This document shows positions 1 through 10,389 of a stretch of 64,000 nucleotides of DNA, in pieces (position 1 is the first letter of the stretch; every line of letters begins with the position of its first letter). Origin of the DNA: Roseovarius arcticus (GTDB lineage: Bacteria > Pseudomonadota > Alphaproteobacteria > Rhodobacterales > Rhodobacteraceae). Location of the stretch: assembly GCF_006125015.1 (NCBI RefSeq), contig NZ_SZZN01000001.1, positions 992,001 through 1,056,000 of the forward strand, given 5' to 3'. The notes below the pieces were generated by a model. The model worked only from the letters and a program-made list of their open reading frames with translations, was not told the origin of the DNA and did not search any database. The translations under genes were made by a program, and so were the position numbers.

Positions 1-402
1 ATCCTTCCTGGCGCTGCCTTTACCGAAGAGCAGGGCCTCTTCGTCAATACCGAAGGGCGCCCACAGCTTGCCTTGCGCGCCAGTTTCGCCCCCGGCGAGG
101 CCAAGGAAAACTGGGCCATTCTGCGCGCGCTTTCGGGCGAACTGGGCAGCGTTCTGCCCTATGACAGCCTGCCGCAACTGCGCCAAGCGCTGGTCGCCGC
201 CGTGCCGCATCTGGCCGGTATCGACCAGGTTCCCGACAATGAGTGGCAACCCATTGAGGCCAGCGCGATGGGCGATGCGACCTTCCGCAGCGCGATCAAG
301 GATCACTACCTGACCAATCCGATCGCCCGCGCAAGCGAGGTGATGGCCCAGCTCAGCGCAAACGCCAAGGCGCGGCGCGCGCCCAAGCTGGCAGCGGAGT
401 GA
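1..402 (+). CDS. nuoG: NADH-quinone oxidoreductase subunit G (3' part)
   Basis: This is the C-terminal 133 codons of the large iron-sulfur subunit of complex I; the 5' part lies outside the window. The reading frame is open from base 1 and begins with the [25 protein letters not shown] segment that is characteristic of the molybdopterin-oxidoreductase-like C-terminal domain of NuoG. The frame ends in TGA at 400-402. The position directly upstream of the other nuo genes on the same strand confirms the call. The next gene starts at an ATG three bases after this stop, so the two are very probably co-transcribed. Confidence 0.93.
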   Translation: MLPGAAFTEEQGLFVNTEGRPQLALRASFAPGEAKENWAILRALSGELGSVLPYDSLPQLRQALVAAVPHLAGIDQVPDNEWQPIEASAMGDATFRSAIKDHYLTNPIARASEVMAQLSANAKARRAPKLAAE

Positions 403-404
403 CC

Positions 405-806
405 ATGCGCGCGCTGCGACATATCCCGGCCCTCGGCCTAGCGGCGCTGATTCTGGCAGGCTGCGCTACGACCAGCGAGATGGAGGGCTATGTCGGCCGC
501 TCCATCGCGGAGCCGATCCTGGATCACGGCAGTCCGGCTGAGGTGTTTCAGTTGTCGGACGGGCGCCGCGCATATCAGTGGGAGATCACGACCGAGGGCT
601 TTCGGCCTGCCCCCCGGCCCACCATAGGTGTAGGCATCGGGATCGGCAGAGGCGGCTGGGGCGGTGGATGGGGCGGGGGGATCACCACGCTCAATCAATC
701 CTATGTGCCCTATTCCAAGACTTGCCGTTATACCCTTTTGGCCGACCAGCGTGGCAAGGACTGGATTGTCAGCAGCTTTCGCAAGCCTGCGCAGGGATGT
801 GCATGA
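405..806 (+). CDS. small glycine-rich lipoprotein within the nuo operon
   Basis: A 133-residue protein with a lipoprotein signal: a basic start, a hydrophobic stretch and a LILAGC lipobox with the acylated Cys near residue 20. After the signal it has a short conserved-looking domain containing GRRAYQW, as seen in outer-membrane or envelope lipoproteins of unknown function. A Gly/Trp-rich stretch (repeated GGWGGG) follows at about residues 83-92. Two Cys residues lie near the C-terminus. It begins three bases after the nuoG stop; an in-frame GTG at 399 overlaps that stop and is a possible alternative start. Its own stop overlaps the next start (ATGA). I do not recognise the family. A role in complex I assembly is only inference from position. 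Confidence 0.72.
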   Translation: MRALRHIPALGLAALILAGCATTSEMEGYVGRSIAEPILDHGSPAEVFQLSDGRRAYQWEITTEGFRPAPRPTIGVGIGIGRGGWGGGWGGGITTLNQSYVPYSKTCRYTLLADQRGKDWIVSSFRKPAQGCA

Positions 807-1192
807 TCCGCGTTGGCGCAATGCTCCTGCCTCTGGCCGTGGCTGTGGCCGCCTGTGAGGATGCGAGCGATACAAATGCCTTTGCGCCCGAGTACCAAGG
901 GGTCAAGACTGACCTGCTGGACGGCGATCTGGTGAATTTCCACGTCGCTATGACTGGCGCACGCGGCAGCGCCGATGTTGCGCGCTATGCAGAATGCGCT
1001 GCGGCGCAATATGCCCTTATCCGGGGATACGGGTTCGCGCGCCATGTACGCACGAATATCGCGGATGAGGGTAGCATCTGGCGCGCCGATGCGGTTTATA
1101 CGATCTCGTCCGCATTGCCGCGCGGGCTAAAGACAATCGACGCCGAAGTCGTCGCCGCCGACTGTGCGGAAAACGGAATACCGATGGTATGA
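803..1192 (+). CDS. second small lipoprotein within the nuo operon
   Basis: A 129-residue protein that starts at the ATG overlapping the previous stop (ATGA at 803-806), which implies translational coupling. Its N-terminus is a short hydrophobic segment ending in a VAAC lipobox (Cys 18). The mature part contains three further Cys residues and no motif I know. An in-frame upstream extension of the reading frame lies inside the preceding gene and is rejected because it would lose the signal peptide. It ends eight bases before the nuoH start. Function is unknown; the context suggests a periplasm-facing partner made together with complex I. Confidence 0.65.
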   Translation: MIRVGAMLLPLAVAVAACEDASDTNAFAPEYQGVKTDLLDGDLVNFHVAMTGARGSADVARYAECAAAQYALIRGYGFARHVRTNIADEGSIWRADAVYTISSALPRGLKTIDAEVVAADCAENGIPMV

Positions 1193-1199
1193 GGACCTG

Positions 1200-2237
1200 A
1201 TGGCTGAATTCTTTACCACCCCCTTCGGGGCGATCCTGCTGATTTTCGCGCAATGTCTGGCCATGCTGGGCTTTGTCATGATCAGCCTTTTGTTCCTTGT
1301 CTATGGCGACCGGAAAATCTGGGCAGCTGTTCAGATGCGGCGCGGCCCCAACGTGGTGGGCGTGTTTGGCCTGCTGCAATCGGTGGCAGATGCGCTGAAA
1401 TACGTGGTCAAGGAAGTGGTCATTCCGGCCGGCGCGGATAAGTCCGTGTTCATCATGGCGCCCATCGTCAGTTTTGTTCTGGCCGTCATCGCGTGGGCGG
1501 TGATCCCCATGGCAGACGGCTGGGTTCTGTCTGACATCAACGTGGCAGTTCTTTATGTCTTTGCCGTCTCGTCGCTTGAGGTCTACGGCGTCATCATGGG
1601 CGGCTGGGCGTCGAACTCCAAATATCCATTCCTCGGATCACTGCGCTCTGCCGCACAGATGATTTCCTATGAGGTGTCTCTGGGCCTGATTATCATCGGC
1701 ATCATCATCTCGACAGGTAGTCTGAATTTCGGTGATATCGTCGGCGCGCAGGATACCAAATACGGCTTTTTCGGCTGGTATTGGCTGCCGCATCTGCCGA
1801 TGGTGTTCCTCTTCTTCATCTCGGCGCTGGCTGAGACGAACCGCCCGCCGTTTGATCTGCCCGAGGCCGAGTCTGAACTGGTTGCAGGCTATCAGGTGGA
1901 ATACTCGGCCACGCCCTTCTTGCTGTTTATGGCCGGTGAATACATCGCAATTTTCCTGATGTGTGCGCTGACATCGCTGCTGTTCTTTGGCGGCTGGTTG
2001 TCGCCCATTCCCGGTCTGCCAGACGGCGTGCTGTGGATGATCGGCAAGATGGCGTTTTTCTTCTTCCTCTTCGCGATGGTCAAGGCGATCACACCGCGCT
2101 ACCGCTATGATCAGTTGATGCGCATTGGTTGGAAGGTGTTCCTGCCGCTCAGCATCGCTTGGGTCGTCATCATCGCCTTCCTCGCTAAATTCGAAGTGCT
2201 GGGCGCATTCTGGGCGCGTTATGCGATGGGGGGCTAA
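1200..2237 (+). CDS. nuoH: NADH-quinone oxidoreductase subunit H
   Basis: The NuoH (ND1) membrane subunit of complex I, which forms part of the quinone chamber at the junction with the peripheral arm. The 345-residue product has about eight transmembrane segments and the hallmark family stretches: [15 protein letters not shown] near the N-terminus, [21 protein letters not shown] in the middle, and [21 protein letters not shown], the conserved loop lining the quinone site. I chose the start MAEFF, preceded by GAGG at about 1191, over an in-frame upstream GTG/ATG that lies in the preceding gene. Its length fits the family. It is followed by a roughly 100-base gap before nuoI. Confidence 0.97.
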   Translation: MAEFFTTPFGAILLIFAQCLAMLGFVMISLLFLVYGDRKIWAAVQMRRGPNVVGVFGLLQSVADALKYVVKEVVIPAGADKSVFIMAPIVSFVLAVIAWAVIPMADGWVLSDINVAVLYVFAVSSLEVYGVIMGGWASNSKYPFLGSLRSAAQMISYEVSLGLIIIGIIISTGSLNFGDIVGAQDTKYGFFGWYWLPHLPMVFLFFISALAETNRPPFDLPEAESELVAGYQVEYSATPFLLFMAGEYIAIFLMCALTSLLFFGGWLSPIPGLPDGVLWMIGKMAFFFFLFAMVKAITPRYRYDQLMRIGWKVFLPLSIAWVVIIAFLAKFEVLGAFWARYAMGG

Positions 2238-2338
2238 GCAAATGCAGGCGAACAGCCGCTGGAATGGCACCGCCAATGCAGGTATGACCCGACGGGACGG
2301 CGAGACTCACGTCACCACGGACGCAAGGAGCTGACGCA

Positions 2339-2833
2339 ATGGCGAATATAGATTACGGACGCGCGGTTGGTTATTTCCTGCTGAGCGATGTGTGGAAGGG
2401 ATTGGGGCTGGGCCTCAAGTACTTCTTTGCACCCAAGGCGACGCTGAACTACCCGCATGAAAAGGGCTATCTGTCGCCACGTTTTCGCGGCGAACATGCG
2501 CTGCGCCGCTACCCGAACGGCGAAGAACGCTGCATTGCGTGCAAGCTGTGCGAAGCGATTTGCCCCGCCCAAGCGATCACCATCGATGCCGAGCCGCGCG
2601 ACGACGGCAGCCGCCGCACCACGCGGTATGACATCGACATGACGAAATGCATCTATTGCGGCTTCTGCCAGGAGGCGTGCCCGGTCGATGCTATCGTCGA
2701 GGGGCCGAATTTCGAGTTTTCTACTGAGACGCGCGAAGAGCTGTTCTATGATAAAGACAAGCTGCTGGACAACGGCGACCGCTGGGAAGCCGAGATCGCG
2801 CGCAACCTAGAGCTGGATGCACCCTACAGATGA
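2339..2833 (+). CDS. nuoI: NADH-quinone oxidoreductase subunit I
   Basis: The 164-residue 8Fe ferredoxin subunit of complex I, carrying clusters N6a and N6b. Two CxxCxxCxxxCP motifs are complete: Cys 65, 68, 71, 75 and Cys 104, 107, 110, 114. The N-terminal amphipathic stretch (about residues 10-30) anchors it to the membrane arm. An AAGGAG ribosome-binding site lies ten bases before the ATG. Its stop overlaps the next start by four bases (ATGA), so translation of the following gene is probably coupled to it. Confidence 0.97.
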   Translation: MANIDYGRAVGYFLLSDVWKGLGLGLKYFFAPKATLNYPHEKGYLSPRFRGEHALRRYPNGEERCIACKLCEAICPAQAITIDAEPRDDGSRRTTRYDIDMTKCIYCGFCQEACPVDAIVEGPNFEFSTETREELFYDKDKLLDNGDRWEAEIARNLELDAPYR

Positions 2834-3243
2834 CCAAATCTTCGAACCCCTTTGAGCAGATGATGAAGCAGATGCAGGACATGGCGAAATCCATGTCCCC
2901 CGGCATGGATGTGTTTTCGCCCAAGGCGTTCGAGGCGATGTGGCAGACAATGCCCAAGGATCTGATGGAGATGACGTTCGGCAAGGGCTTGAACCCGGAT
3001 GGGCTTGATGCCAAGACGCGGCTCTTGCTGACGCTGGCGGGTTTGACGATGCAGGGCGCGCAGGCCGATACGGCAGTGCGCATGACCGTGCGCCACGCCC
3101 TTGAGGCGGGCGCGACCGAAGCCGAAGTGGCCGAGACGATTGCCTGCATGGCGATGTTCGCCGGCGTTCCGGCCACCACCCGCGCGATGGAGCTTGCGCG
3201 CGAGGTGATGGGCGGGGAAACCGAAGAAGGAAAAGACACATGA
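2830..3243 (+). CDS. carboxymuconolactone decarboxylase-fold protein inside the nuo operon
   Basis: A 137-residue protein. Residues 55-125 match the AhpD/carboxymuconolactone-decarboxylase fold: the [11 protein letters not shown] helix, then [28 protein letters not shown]. AhpD peroxidases use a CxxC pair, but here only one Cys (106) is present, so AhpD-type peroxidase chemistry is unlikely. The first 26 residues are unusually rich in Met and Gln/Lys. The gene is locked between nuoI and nuoJ by four-base ATGA overlaps on both sides, which argues for a stoichiometric, complex I-related role. The biochemical function is unknown. Confidence 0.82.
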   Translation: MTKSSNPFEQMMKQMQDMAKSMSPGMDVFSPKAFEAMWQTMPKDLMEMTFGKGLNPDGLDAKTRLLLTLAGLTMQGAQADTAVRMTVRHALEAGATEAEVAETIACMAMFAGVPATTRAMELAREVMGGETEEGKDT

Positions 3244-3848
3244 CCGCGATGGCGTTTGCGTTCTATATGTTTGCATTATCAGCGCTGATTGGCGGCCTTT
3301 TCACCGTGATCAGCCGCAATCCGGTACATTCGGTGCTGTGGCTGATCCTGTCGTTCATCAGCGCGGCTGGCCTGTTTGTCCTGCTGGGCGCCGAATTCGT
3401 CGCCATGCTGCTGGTCATCGTATACGTCGGTGCCGTTGCGGTTCTCTTCCTTTTTGTCGTGATGATGCTGGACGTCGATTTCGCCGAGCTTAAGGCCGAG
3501 ATGGCAAGGTATATGCCCCTCGCGCTGCTCATTGCCGTGATCCTTCTGATGCAGTTCGGTATCGCCTTTGGTGCGTGGGAGGTCAGCCCCGGTGCAGAAG
3601 CCGCCGCCGTCGCGCCCGCGCCAATAGATGTGCAAAACACGGCTGCGCTGGGTCTGCTGCTCTATGACAAGTACTTCCTGCTGTTCCAATTGGCCGGCCT
3701 GATCCTGCTGGTGGCAATGATCGGCGCCATCGTCCTGACGCTGCGCCACCGCACCGATATCAAGCGCCAGAACGTGCTGCACCAGATGTGGCGCGATCCG
3801 GCCAAGGCGATGGAGCTGAAGGACGTGAAGCCGGGGCAGGGCCTGTAA
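3240..3848 (+). CDS. nuoJ: NADH-quinone oxidoreductase subunit J
   Basis: The NuoJ (ND6) membrane subunit, 202 residues with five predicted transmembrane segments. The third helix region contains the conserved [21 protein letters not shown] stretch with the pi-bulge helix (TM3) that takes part in coupling. Its start overlaps the stop of the preceding gene (ATGA). About 180 bases separate it from nuoK, and that gap contains a micropeptide gene. Confidence 0.96.
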   Translation: MTAMAFAFYMFALSALIGGLFTVISRNPVHSVLWLILSFISAAGLFVLLGAEFVAMLLVIVYVGAVAVLFLFVVMMLDVDFAELKAEMARYMPLALLIAVILLMQFGIAFGAWEVSPGAEAAAVAPAPIDVQNTAALGLLLYDKYFLLFQLAGLILLVAMIGAIVLTLRHRTDIKRQNVLHQMWRDPAKAMELKDVKPGQGL

Positions 3849-3912
3849 GGCCCGTCTACCGTTACGAATACGCAGCGCAAAACGTGCCGCGATAAGCCAA
3901 GGAATGAAGTTA

Positions 3913-3987
3913 ATGTCCAGAAATACCATCGTGGTGCTGATCGTCGTTTTGGTCGTCGTTTTGGGCGGCTACACACTGATCGGCTAA
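3913..3987 (+). CDS. 24-residue single-span membrane micropeptide between nuoJ and nuoK
   Basis: A short frame MSRNTIVVLIVVLVVVLGGY... ending in TAA codes for 24 residues. A basic four-residue head is followed by one uninterrupted Val/Leu/Ile helix long enough to span the membrane. AAGGA at 3899-3903 is well placed for the ATG at 3913. It sits in the nuoJ-nuoK gap on the coding strand of the operon. Extra small reading frames between nuo genes are known from Rhodobacter complex I operons. A structural or assembly micropeptide is an inference; a chance frame is the alternative, but the composition and ribosome-binding site argue against it. Confidence 0.6.
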   Translation: MSRNTIVVLIVVLVVVLGGYTLIG

Positions 3988-4031
3988 GACGCCGGAAAAA
4001 GGCGCGAGACAGAAAAGACTGAGGGACAGAA

Positions 4032-4337
4032 ATGATCGGAATTGAACATTACCTGACGGTGGCGGCGACGCTGTTTGTCATCGGCATCTTCGGGCTTTTC
4101 CTGAACCGCAAGAATGTGATCATTCTGCTCATGTCGATCGAGTTGATGTTGCTTGCGGTGAATATCAACCTTGTCGCCTTCTCCAGCTTTTCAAACGATC
4201 TGGCCGGGCAGGTGTTTACCCTGCTGGTCCTGACGGTCGCCGCAGCCGAGGCTGCGATCGGCCTTGCGATCCTCGTCTGCTTCTTCCGCAACCGCGGGAC
4301 CATCGCGGTCGAAGACGTCAACGTGATGAAGGGCTGA
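4032..4337 (+). CDS. nuoK: NADH-quinone oxidoreductase subunit K
   Basis: The 101-residue NuoK (ND4L) membrane subunit with three transmembrane helices. The conserved acidic residue of the second helix is present in the stretch [19 protein letters not shown], and a second in [11 protein letters not shown]; both lie on the proton-transfer path. The length is typical. GAGGGACAG lies before the ATG. nuoL starts four bases after the stop. Confidence 0.97.
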   Translation: MIGIEHYLTVAATLFVIGIFGLFLNRKNVIILLMSIELMLLAVNINLVAFSSFSNDLAGQVFTLLVLTVAAAEAAIGLAILVCFFRNRGTIAVEDVNVMKG

Positions 4338-4341
4338 CATC

Positions 4342-6513
4342 ATGGAAAAGATCATCCTTTTTGCGCCGCTCATCGGCGCCATCATTTCGGGCTTTGGCTG
4401 GCGCATCATTGGCGACAAGGGCGCGCAGTGGGTTTCCACGTCGCTGTTGTTCCTTGCATGCGCGCTTAGCTGGATCGTGTTCATCGGTCATGATGGCACG
4501 ATGCAGCAGATCCATGTTATGGACTGGGTTCAGTCAGGCCTGTTGGATGCGTCGTGGTCCATCCGGCTTGACCGTTTGACCGCGATAATGCTCATCGTGG
4601 TCACCACAGTCTCGGCGCTGGTTCACCTTTATTCCGTGGGCTACATGGCCCACGATCACAACTTCAAAGAAGGCGAGAGCTATCGCCCGCGTTTCTTTGC
4701 GTATCTGTCGCTATTCACCTTCGCTATGTTGATGTTGGTGACTGCCGACAACTTGCTGCAGATGTTTTTCGGCTGGGAGGGGGTCGGCCTCGCGTCCTAC
4801 CTGCTGATCGGGTTTTACTACCGCAAACCGTCGGCCAATGCGGCAGCGATTAAGGCGTTTGTGGTCAATCGGATTGGTGATTTCGGCTTTATGCTGGGCA
4901 TCCTGGCAATCTTTTTGCTGACGGATTCTATCAATTTTCAGGACGTGTTTGCAGCCGGACCTCAGTTGGCCGAAACTTCTGTCAGGTTCCTCTGGACCGA
5001 TTGGAACGCCGCAAATCTGATCGCCTTCCTGCTGTTCATTGGCGCGATGGGTAAATCAGCGCAGCTGGGCCTACACACATGGCTGCCCGACGCGATGGAG
5101 GGTCCGACCCCGGTGTCGGCACTGATCCACGCGGCAACCATGGTCACCGCCGGCGTCTTTCTTGTCTGCCGGATGTCACCGTTGATGGAATACGCGCCCG
5201 AGGCGCTGATCTTTGTCACGTTTATCGGCGCGACGACCGCGTTCGTCGCGGCCACGATCGGCCTCGTGCAGAACGACATCAAGCGCGTCATCGCCTATTC
5301 GACCATGTCGCAGCTGGGTTATATGTTCGTTGCGGCTGGTGTCGGTGCCTATTCGGTGGCGATGTTCCACTTGCTGACGCACGCTTTTTTCAAGGCGATG
5401 CTGTTCCTTGGGGCGGGTTCGGTCATCCACGGGATGCATCACGAACAAGACATGCGTAACTACGGCGGCCTGCGTCACAAGCTGCCCTACACATTCTGGG
5501 CGATGATGATCGGCACGCTTGCCATCACTGGCGTTGGCATCCCGCTGACGCATATCGGCTTTGCCGGTTTCCTGTCGAAGGATGCCGTGATTGAGAGCGC
5601 TTGGGCCGGAACCGCTGGTGGATATGCTTTCTGGATGCTGGTGATCGCAGCGGCGCTGACCAGTTTCTACAGCTGGCGCCTGATGTTCATGACGTTCTTT
5701 GGCACCGCGCGCGGTGATAAAAAGACGCACCAGAACGCGCACGAGTCGCCCAAGGTGATGTTGATCCCGCTGGGCGTGCTCAGCATTGGCTCAATCCTGG
5801 CCGGGATGGTCTGGTATGGCAGCTTCTTTGGCGATCACGATCAGCTTAACCGCTTCTTTGGTATCCCGGCGCATCATGCCGAGGCCAGCGAGGCGGCGCA
5901 GGGTGATGATGGCCACGGCGAGGGCGTGATCGCGTCTGGCGAGGCGCTGGCCGAGGGCGATGTGGCTGCTGCGGCAGATGCCGTGACCACCGATTTGCCT
6001 GCTGAAGAAGGCACTGCCGATGCGGGCGAGGCCCATGCGAACGCTGATCCGGGCATGGCGCCCGTAGGCGCGATTTATATGGGCGCGGAAAATACCGTAA
6101 TTGACGACGCCCACCATGCGCCTATCTGGGTCAAGGTCAGCCCGTTCGTCGCAATGGCACTGGGCCTGCTAACCGCGCTTTGGTTCTACGTCTGGAGTCC
6201 GGCAACGCCGCGCAAATTTATGGAAGCGCAGCGACCGCTTTATAACTTCCTGCTGAACAAATGGTATTTCGACGAGATCTATGACGTGCTGTTCGTCCGG
6301 CCCGCCAAACGCCTGGGTGCGTTCCTGTGGACGCGCGGCGATGGCAGCATCATCGACGGTGTGATCAACGGCGTGGCGATGGGAATCGTGCCTTTCTTTA
6401 CACGCCTCGCAGGACGTGCCCAGTCCGGCTACATCTTTACCTATGCCTTCGCCATGGTGATCGGGATTGCGGTCCTTGTTACATGGATGACGTTCACCGG
6501 AGGGGCAAACTGA
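4342..6513 (+). CDS. nuoL: NADH-quinone oxidoreductase subunit L, with a long acidic/His loop
   Basis: The NuoL (ND5) antiporter-like proton-pumping subunit at the distal end of the membrane arm. Family stretches are clear: [40 protein letters not shown] (about residues 245-265) and the discontinuous helix region near [17 protein letters not shown]. The product has 723 residues, about 110 more than the E. coli protein. Much of the excess is a hydrophilic segment at about residues 510-592, rich in Ala, Glu, Asp, Gly and His, between late transmembrane helices. The C-terminus keeps the lateral-helix and last-helix region. Its TGA overlaps the nuoM ATG by one base. Confidence 0.97.
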   Translation: MEKIILFAPLIGAIISGFGWRIIGDKGAQWVSTSLLFLACALSWIVFIGHDGTMQQIHVMDWVQSGLLDASWSIRLDRLTAIMLIVVTTVSALVHLYSVGYMAHDHNFKEGESYRPRFFAYLSLFTFAMLMLVTADNLLQMFFGWEGVGLASYLLIGFYYRKPSANAAAIKAFVVNRIGDFGFMLGILAIFLLTDSINFQDVFAAGPQLAETSVRFLWTDWNAANLIAFLLFIGAMGKSAQLGLHTWLPDAMEGPTPVSALIHAATMVTAGVFLVCRMSPLMEYAPEALIFVTFIGATTAFVAATIGLVQNDIKRVIAYSTMSQLGYMFVAAGVGAYSVAMFHLLTHAFFKAMLFLGAGSVIHGMHHEQDMRNYGGLRHKLPYTFWAMMIGTLAITGVGIPLTHIGFAGFLSKDAVIESAWAGTAGGYAFWMLVIAAALTSFYSWRLMFMTFFGTARGDKKTHQNAHESPKVMLIPLGVLSIGSILAGMVWYGSFFGDHDQLNRFFGIPAHHAEASEAAQGDDGHGEGVIASGEALAEGDVAAAADAVTTDLPAEEGTADAGEAHANADPGMAPVGAIYMGAENTVIDDAHHAPIWVKVSPFVAMALGLLTALWFYVWSPATPRKFMEAQRPLYNFLLNKWYFDEIYDVLFVRPAKRLGAFLWTRGDGSIIDGVINGVAMGIVPFFTRLAGRAQSGYIFTYAFAMVIGIAVLVTWMTFTGGAN

Positions 6514-8063
6514 TGGAAAACGTTCTATCGATCACGACTTTCATCCCCCTCATAGCGGCGGCGATCCTCGCCGTTTTCCTGCGGGGCGAGGATGAGGCGG
6601 CGCAGCGTAACGCCAAATGGGTAGCGCTTGCTGCGACGGTCGTGACGTTTCTCGTCTCGCTCTTCATCTTGTTTGATTTTGATCCCAGCAACACCGGCTT
6701 CCAGTTCGTGGAGGAGCGGGAATGGCTGCTAGGCCTGCAATACAAGATGGGCGTCGACGGGATCAGTGTTCTGTTCGTGATGCTGACGACGTTCATGATG
6801 CCGCTGACCATCGCAGCATCGTGGGGTGTTAAGACCCGCGTCAAGGAATACATGATTGCGTTCCTGATCCTTGAGACATTGATGCTTGGCGTCTTTATGG
6901 CGCTGGATCTGGTGCTGTTTTACGTGTTCTTTGAGGCCGGCCTGATCCCGATGTTCCTGATCATCGGCATCTGGGGCGGCAAGGCGCGCATTTACGCATC
7001 GTTCAAGTTCTTCCTCTATACCTTCCTCGGGTCGGTCCTGATGCTGGTCGCGATGGTCGCAATGTTCTCGGACGCGGGCACGACGGATATTCCGTCCCTG
7101 ATGCGCCACGTCTTTGACAGCGATACCTTTAGCGTACTGGGGATTTCGGTCGTAGGCGGCATGCAAACGCTCCTCTTCCTCGCGTTCTTTGCCAGCTTCG
7201 CGGTGAAAATGCCGATGTGGCCAGTTCATACTTGGCTGCCGGACGCGCACGTTCAGGCACCGACTGCTGGATCGGTCGTGCTGGCCGCGATCTTGCTGAA
7301 AATGGGTGGCTACGGTTTCCTGCGGTTCAGCTTGCCGATGTTCCCGGTCGGCTCTGAGGTTATGACGCCGCTGGTGCTGTGGTTGTCGGCCATTGCCATT
7401 GTCTATACCTCACTGGTCGCGCTCGCTCAGTCCGATATGAAGAAGCTGATTGCCTATTCGTCCGTCGCGCACATGGGTTACGTCACGATGGGCATCTTTG
7501 CCGCGAACCAGCAGGGCATCGACGGCGCGATATTTCAGATGATCAGCCACGGCTTTGTCTCGGGCGCGCTCTTTCTCTGTGTCGGTGTCATCTATGACCG
7601 GATGCACACGCGCGATATTGATGCCTATGGCGGTCTGGTAAACCGGATGCCAACCTATGCGTTGATCTTCCTCTTTTTCACCATGGCCAATGTCGGCCTG
7701 CCGGGGACGTCCGGCTTTGTCGGCGAATTCCTGACGCTGGTTGGCGTATTCAAGGTTAACACTTGGGTCGCTGCCGTAGCCGCGACTGGCGTGATCCTGT
7801 CGGCCGCTTATGCGCTGTGGCTTTACCGCCGTGTGGTGCTGGGCGATCTGATCAAGGAAAGCCTGAAATCCATCAGTGACATGACCGGCCGGGAGCGTGC
7901 AATTTTTGCCCCGCTGGTCGCGATGACGTTGCTGCTGGGGGTCTACCCGTCGCTGGTGACGGACATCATCGGCCCCTCGACCGAGGCGCTGATTTCGCAA
8001 TATGACACCGCGCGCGCGGATGGTGGCGTTGCCGCCGTCCAGACCGCTGAAACCGCGCATTGA
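6513..8063 (+). CDS. nuoM: NADH-quinone oxidoreductase subunit M
   Basis: The NuoM (ND4) antiporter-like subunit, 516 residues and about 14 transmembrane helices. It carries the family landmarks [22 protein letters not shown] (with the key Glu of helix 5), [22 protein letters not shown] and [25 protein letters not shown] segments. The ATG at 6513 overlaps the nuoL stop (TGATG). A longer frame beginning at 6327 lies in the nuoL gene and is not used. The length is typical of the family. Confidence 0.97.
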   Translation: MENVLSITTFIPLIAAAILAVFLRGEDEAAQRNAKWVALAATVVTFLVSLFILFDFDPSNTGFQFVEEREWLLGLQYKMGVDGISVLFVMLTTFMMPLTIAASWGVKTRVKEYMIAFLILETLMLGVFMALDLVLFYVFFEAGLIPMFLIIGIWGGKARIYASFKFFLYTFLGSVLMLVAMVAMFSDAGTTDIPSLMRHVFDSDTFSVLGISVVGGMQTLLFLAFFASFAVKMPMWPVHTWLPDAHVQAPTAGSVVLAAILLKMGGYGFLRFSLPMFPVGSEVMTPLVLWLSAIAIVYTSLVALAQSDMKKLIAYSSVAHMGYVTMGIFAANQQGIDGAIFQMISHGFVSGALFLCVGVIYDRMHTRDIDAYGGLVNRMPTYALIFLFFTMANVGLPGTSGFVGEFLTLVGVFKVNTWVAAVAATGVILSAAYALWLYRRVVLGDLIKESLKSISDMTGRERAIFAPLVAMTLLLGVYPSLVTDIIGPSTEALISQYDTARADGGVAAVQTAETAH

Positions 8064-8073
8064 GGAGGCCCCG

Positions 8074-9519
8074 ATGATCCAGGCTGATCTGAATATTATC
8101 CTGCCCGAGATCGTCATCGCAGTTTTCGCGATGCTGGCCCTTTTGGGTGCGGTCTACACGGTCAAGGACAAAGCCGCCGGGATGCTGATCTGGCTGACCG
8201 CAGCGCTTTTTGTAGCTATGGCGTTCTGGATAGGGGCCACCGGATCCGGCACGCAGGTCGCGTTTTCGGGAATGTTTATCGACGACGGATTTTCCCGCTT
8301 TGCCAAGATCATGATCCTTCTCAGCGCCGCCGCGGTGTTGGTTATGGGGCAGGACTACATGGCGCGCCGCGGGCTGATGCGGTTCGAGTATCCCATCCTT
8401 ATCGCGCTGGGTGTCGTTGGCATGATGATGATGGTCAGCGCCGGCGATCTGATGTCGCTTTATATGGGGCTAGAGCTGCAATCGCTCGCGCTTTATGTCG
8501 TCGCGTCCTTGCGCCGCGATAGCGCAAAATCGACCGAAGCGGGCCTGAAGTACTTTGTCTTGGGCGCGCTTAGCTCGGGCCTTTTGCTATATGGCGCATC
8601 GCTGGTTTACGGCTATGCGGGCACGACTGGTTTTGCCGGGATCATCGATGCAGCCGAAGGGCGTGCGCCAGTTGGGCTGCTCTTTGGCCTCGTCTTTGTC
8701 ATGTCGGGCCTTGCGTTCAAGGTATCGGCTGTGCCGTTCCACATGTGGACGCCCGACGTTTATGAGGGCGCGCCTACACCTGTTACCGCGTTTTTTGCCA
8801 CCGCGCCGAAGGTCGCGGCGATGGCCCTTTTCGCACGGGTCGTCTTTGACGCGTTTGGCGGTATCGTAGCCGATTGGCAGCAGATCATCGCCATCATGAG
8901 CGTTCTGTCCATTTTCTGGGGTAGTTTTGCTGCGATTGGACAAACAGATATCAAGCGGCTGATGGCTTACTCGTCGATTGCGCATATGGGGTTTGCTCTG
9001 ATGGGCCTCGCGGCTGGTACTGCCTTTGGCGTGCAGGCGATGCTGATCTATATGGCTATCTATGTGACGATGAATGTCGGCACCTTCGCCTTCATTCTGT
9101 CGATGCAAAAGAACGGATTGCCGATCACAGATATCCGCAGTCTGAACCTTTATTCGCGCGCGCATCCGGGCCGGGCACTGGCAATGCTGGTGCTGCTGTT
9201 CTCGCTGGCGGGCGTTCCGCCGCTTGTCGGCTTTTTCGGCAAGTTCTACGTGCTCCGCGCGGCGTACGAGGGCGGCCTTGTATGGTTAGCTGTACTGGGT
9301 GTGGTCGGATCGGTAATAGGCGCGTTCTATTACTTGCGCATCGTGTTCTATATATATTTCGGCGAGGAGGGCGAGACGCTGGACCCGCCCGGATCGGCCG
9401 TGCTGTGGGGTGTCTTGATGGTGTCGGCTGCGATCATGGGTCTGGCATGGCTGCCGGGAATAAACCTCTTTGGTATCGAAGGGGCGGCGCAGGCAGCGGC
9501 AGCGACGCTGGTCAACTGA
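8074..9519 (+). CDS. nuoN: NADH-quinone oxidoreductase subunit N
   Basis: The NuoN (ND2) antiporter-like subunit, 481 residues with about 14 transmembrane helices and the stretches [19 protein letters not shown] and [23 protein letters not shown] strong GAGGAGG site at 8062-8068 precedes the ATG at 8074, which excludes the upstream in-frame start inside nuoM. It is the last gene of the complex I operon and is followed by a hairpin terminator. Confidence 0.97.
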   Translation: MIQADLNIILPEIVIAVFAMLALLGAVYTVKDKAAGMLIWLTAALFVAMAFWIGATGSGTQVAFSGMFIDDGFSRFAKIMILLSAAAVLVMGQDYMARRGLMRFEYPILIALGVVGMMMMVSAGDLMSLYMGLELQSLALYVVASLRRDSAKSTEAGLKYFVLGALSSGLLLYGASLVYGYAGTTGFAGIIDAAEGRAPVGLLFGLVFVMSGLAFKVSAVPFHMWTPDVYEGAPTPVTAFFATAPKVAAMALFARVVFDAFGGIVADWQQIIAIMSVLSIFWGSFAAIGQTDIKRLMAYSSIAHMGFALMGLAAGTAFGVQAMLIYMAIYVTMNVGTFAFILSMQKNGLPITDIRSLNLYSRAHPGRALAMLVLLFSLAGVPPLVGFFGKFYVLRAAYEGGLVWLAVLGVVGSVIGAFYYLRIVFYIYFGEEGETLDPPGSAVLWGVLMVSAAIMGLAWLPGINLFGIEGAAQAAAATLVN

Positions 9520-9541
9520 TCGGGATCGGCGGCCATATGGA

Positions 9542-9581
9542 ACGAAACGGTGACGCGCTAGGGCGCGTCGCTTTCGTTTTT
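9542..9581 (+). terminator. intrinsic terminator after nuoN
   Basis: An interrupted inverted repeat (ACGAAA...GACGCGC / GGCGCGTC...TTTCGT) with a three-base loop is followed by TTTTT. It lies just downstream of the nuoN stop and before birA, so it probably ends most of the complex I transcript. The start of birA 50 bases later implies either read-through or a separate weak promoter that I cannot see clearly. Confidence 0.75.
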
Positions 9582-9630
9582 GGCCGCCCGTTTGTCTGCG
9601 CGTGCGGCGCGCTGGAGTAGTTGTAGCAAG

Positions 9631-10389
9631 ATGAATGAGCTGGACTGGCCAGAGGGATACGGGCGGCGCGTTATGGCTGAGGTCGATAGCACCAATGCCG
9701 AAGGTTTACGGCTGGCCTCGGGTCTGGCAGGACCGACGTGGATATTTGCCAAGCGGCAGCTGGCGGGCCGCGGGCGGCGTGGGCGGGCCTGGAGCGATCC
9801 GACAGGAAATTTTGCGGCGTCTTTGGTGCTGAAGCCTGCGGAAGCTCCTGCGCAGGCGGCACTGCGATCGTTTGTGGCGGCGCTGGCGCTATATGATGCG
9901 CTGAGCGCGCTGGCGCCGGGTGCGGATCTGGCGCTGAAATGGCCGAACGATGTGCTGCTGGGCGTCGGTAAACTGGCGGGGATACTGCTGGAAGGCGCAG
10001 GCGCGGGCGCGCGGATGGATTACCTTGTGATCGGCTTTGGCGTCAACCTGAGCCATGCGCCAGAACCGGGCGCGTCAGTGATTGCGCCCATATCACTGCG
10101 CGCCGGGACAGGGTTGCAGGTTGAGCCTGAGGCGTTACTGAACCATTTGGCCCACGCGTATGCCCTGCGCGAGGCGGTGTTCGCGGATGCGGGATTTGGC
10201 CCGATCCGGGCCGCGTGGCTAAAGAGGGCGGCGCGCATGGGCCAGGACGTGACTGCGCGCACGATGCGAGACGAGATCCGCGGCCGGTTCGACGACGTGG
10301 ACGAAAACGGCAATCTGGTCTTAACTACGCCTGATGGGCGGCGGACCATCTCTGCGGCTGACGTATTTTTCGAAAATGAGGCGGGCTGA
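9631..10389 (+). CDS. birA: biotin--[acetyl-CoA-carboxylase] ligase (mono-functional)
   Basis: A 252-residue biotin protein ligase that biotinylates carboxylase carrier domains through biotinyl-AMP. Visible family motifs are the AGRGRRGRAW adenylate-binding loop (about residues 44-53), KWPNDVLL and the KLAGILLEG stretch with the catalytic-core Lys. A C-terminal SH3-like cap follows. The N-terminal helix-turn-helix of the E. coli repressor-type protein is absent, so this is a group I ligase without DNA-binding function. I take the start MNELDWPEGYG; upstream in-frame codons overlap the nuoN terminator. Its stop overlaps the coaX start (TGATG). Confidence 0.93.
   Translation: MNELDWPEGYGRRVMAEVDSTNAEGLRLASGLAGPTWIFAKRQLAGRGRRGRAWSDPTGNFAASLVLKPAEAPAQAALRSFVAALALYDALSALAPGADLALKWPNDVLLGVGKLAGILLEGAGAGARMDYLVIGFGVNLSHAPEPGASVIAPISLRAGTGLQVEPEALLNHLAHAYALREAVFADAGFGPIRAAWLKRAARMGQDVTARTMRDEIRGRFDDVDENGNLVLTTPDGRRTISAADVFFENEAG

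Noticed and set aside
2242..2334. 30-codon frame between nuoH and nuoI
   Set aside because: No ribosome-binding site, no hydrophobic or other pattern, and its stop falls into the SD region of nuoI. Not enough to call a gene.
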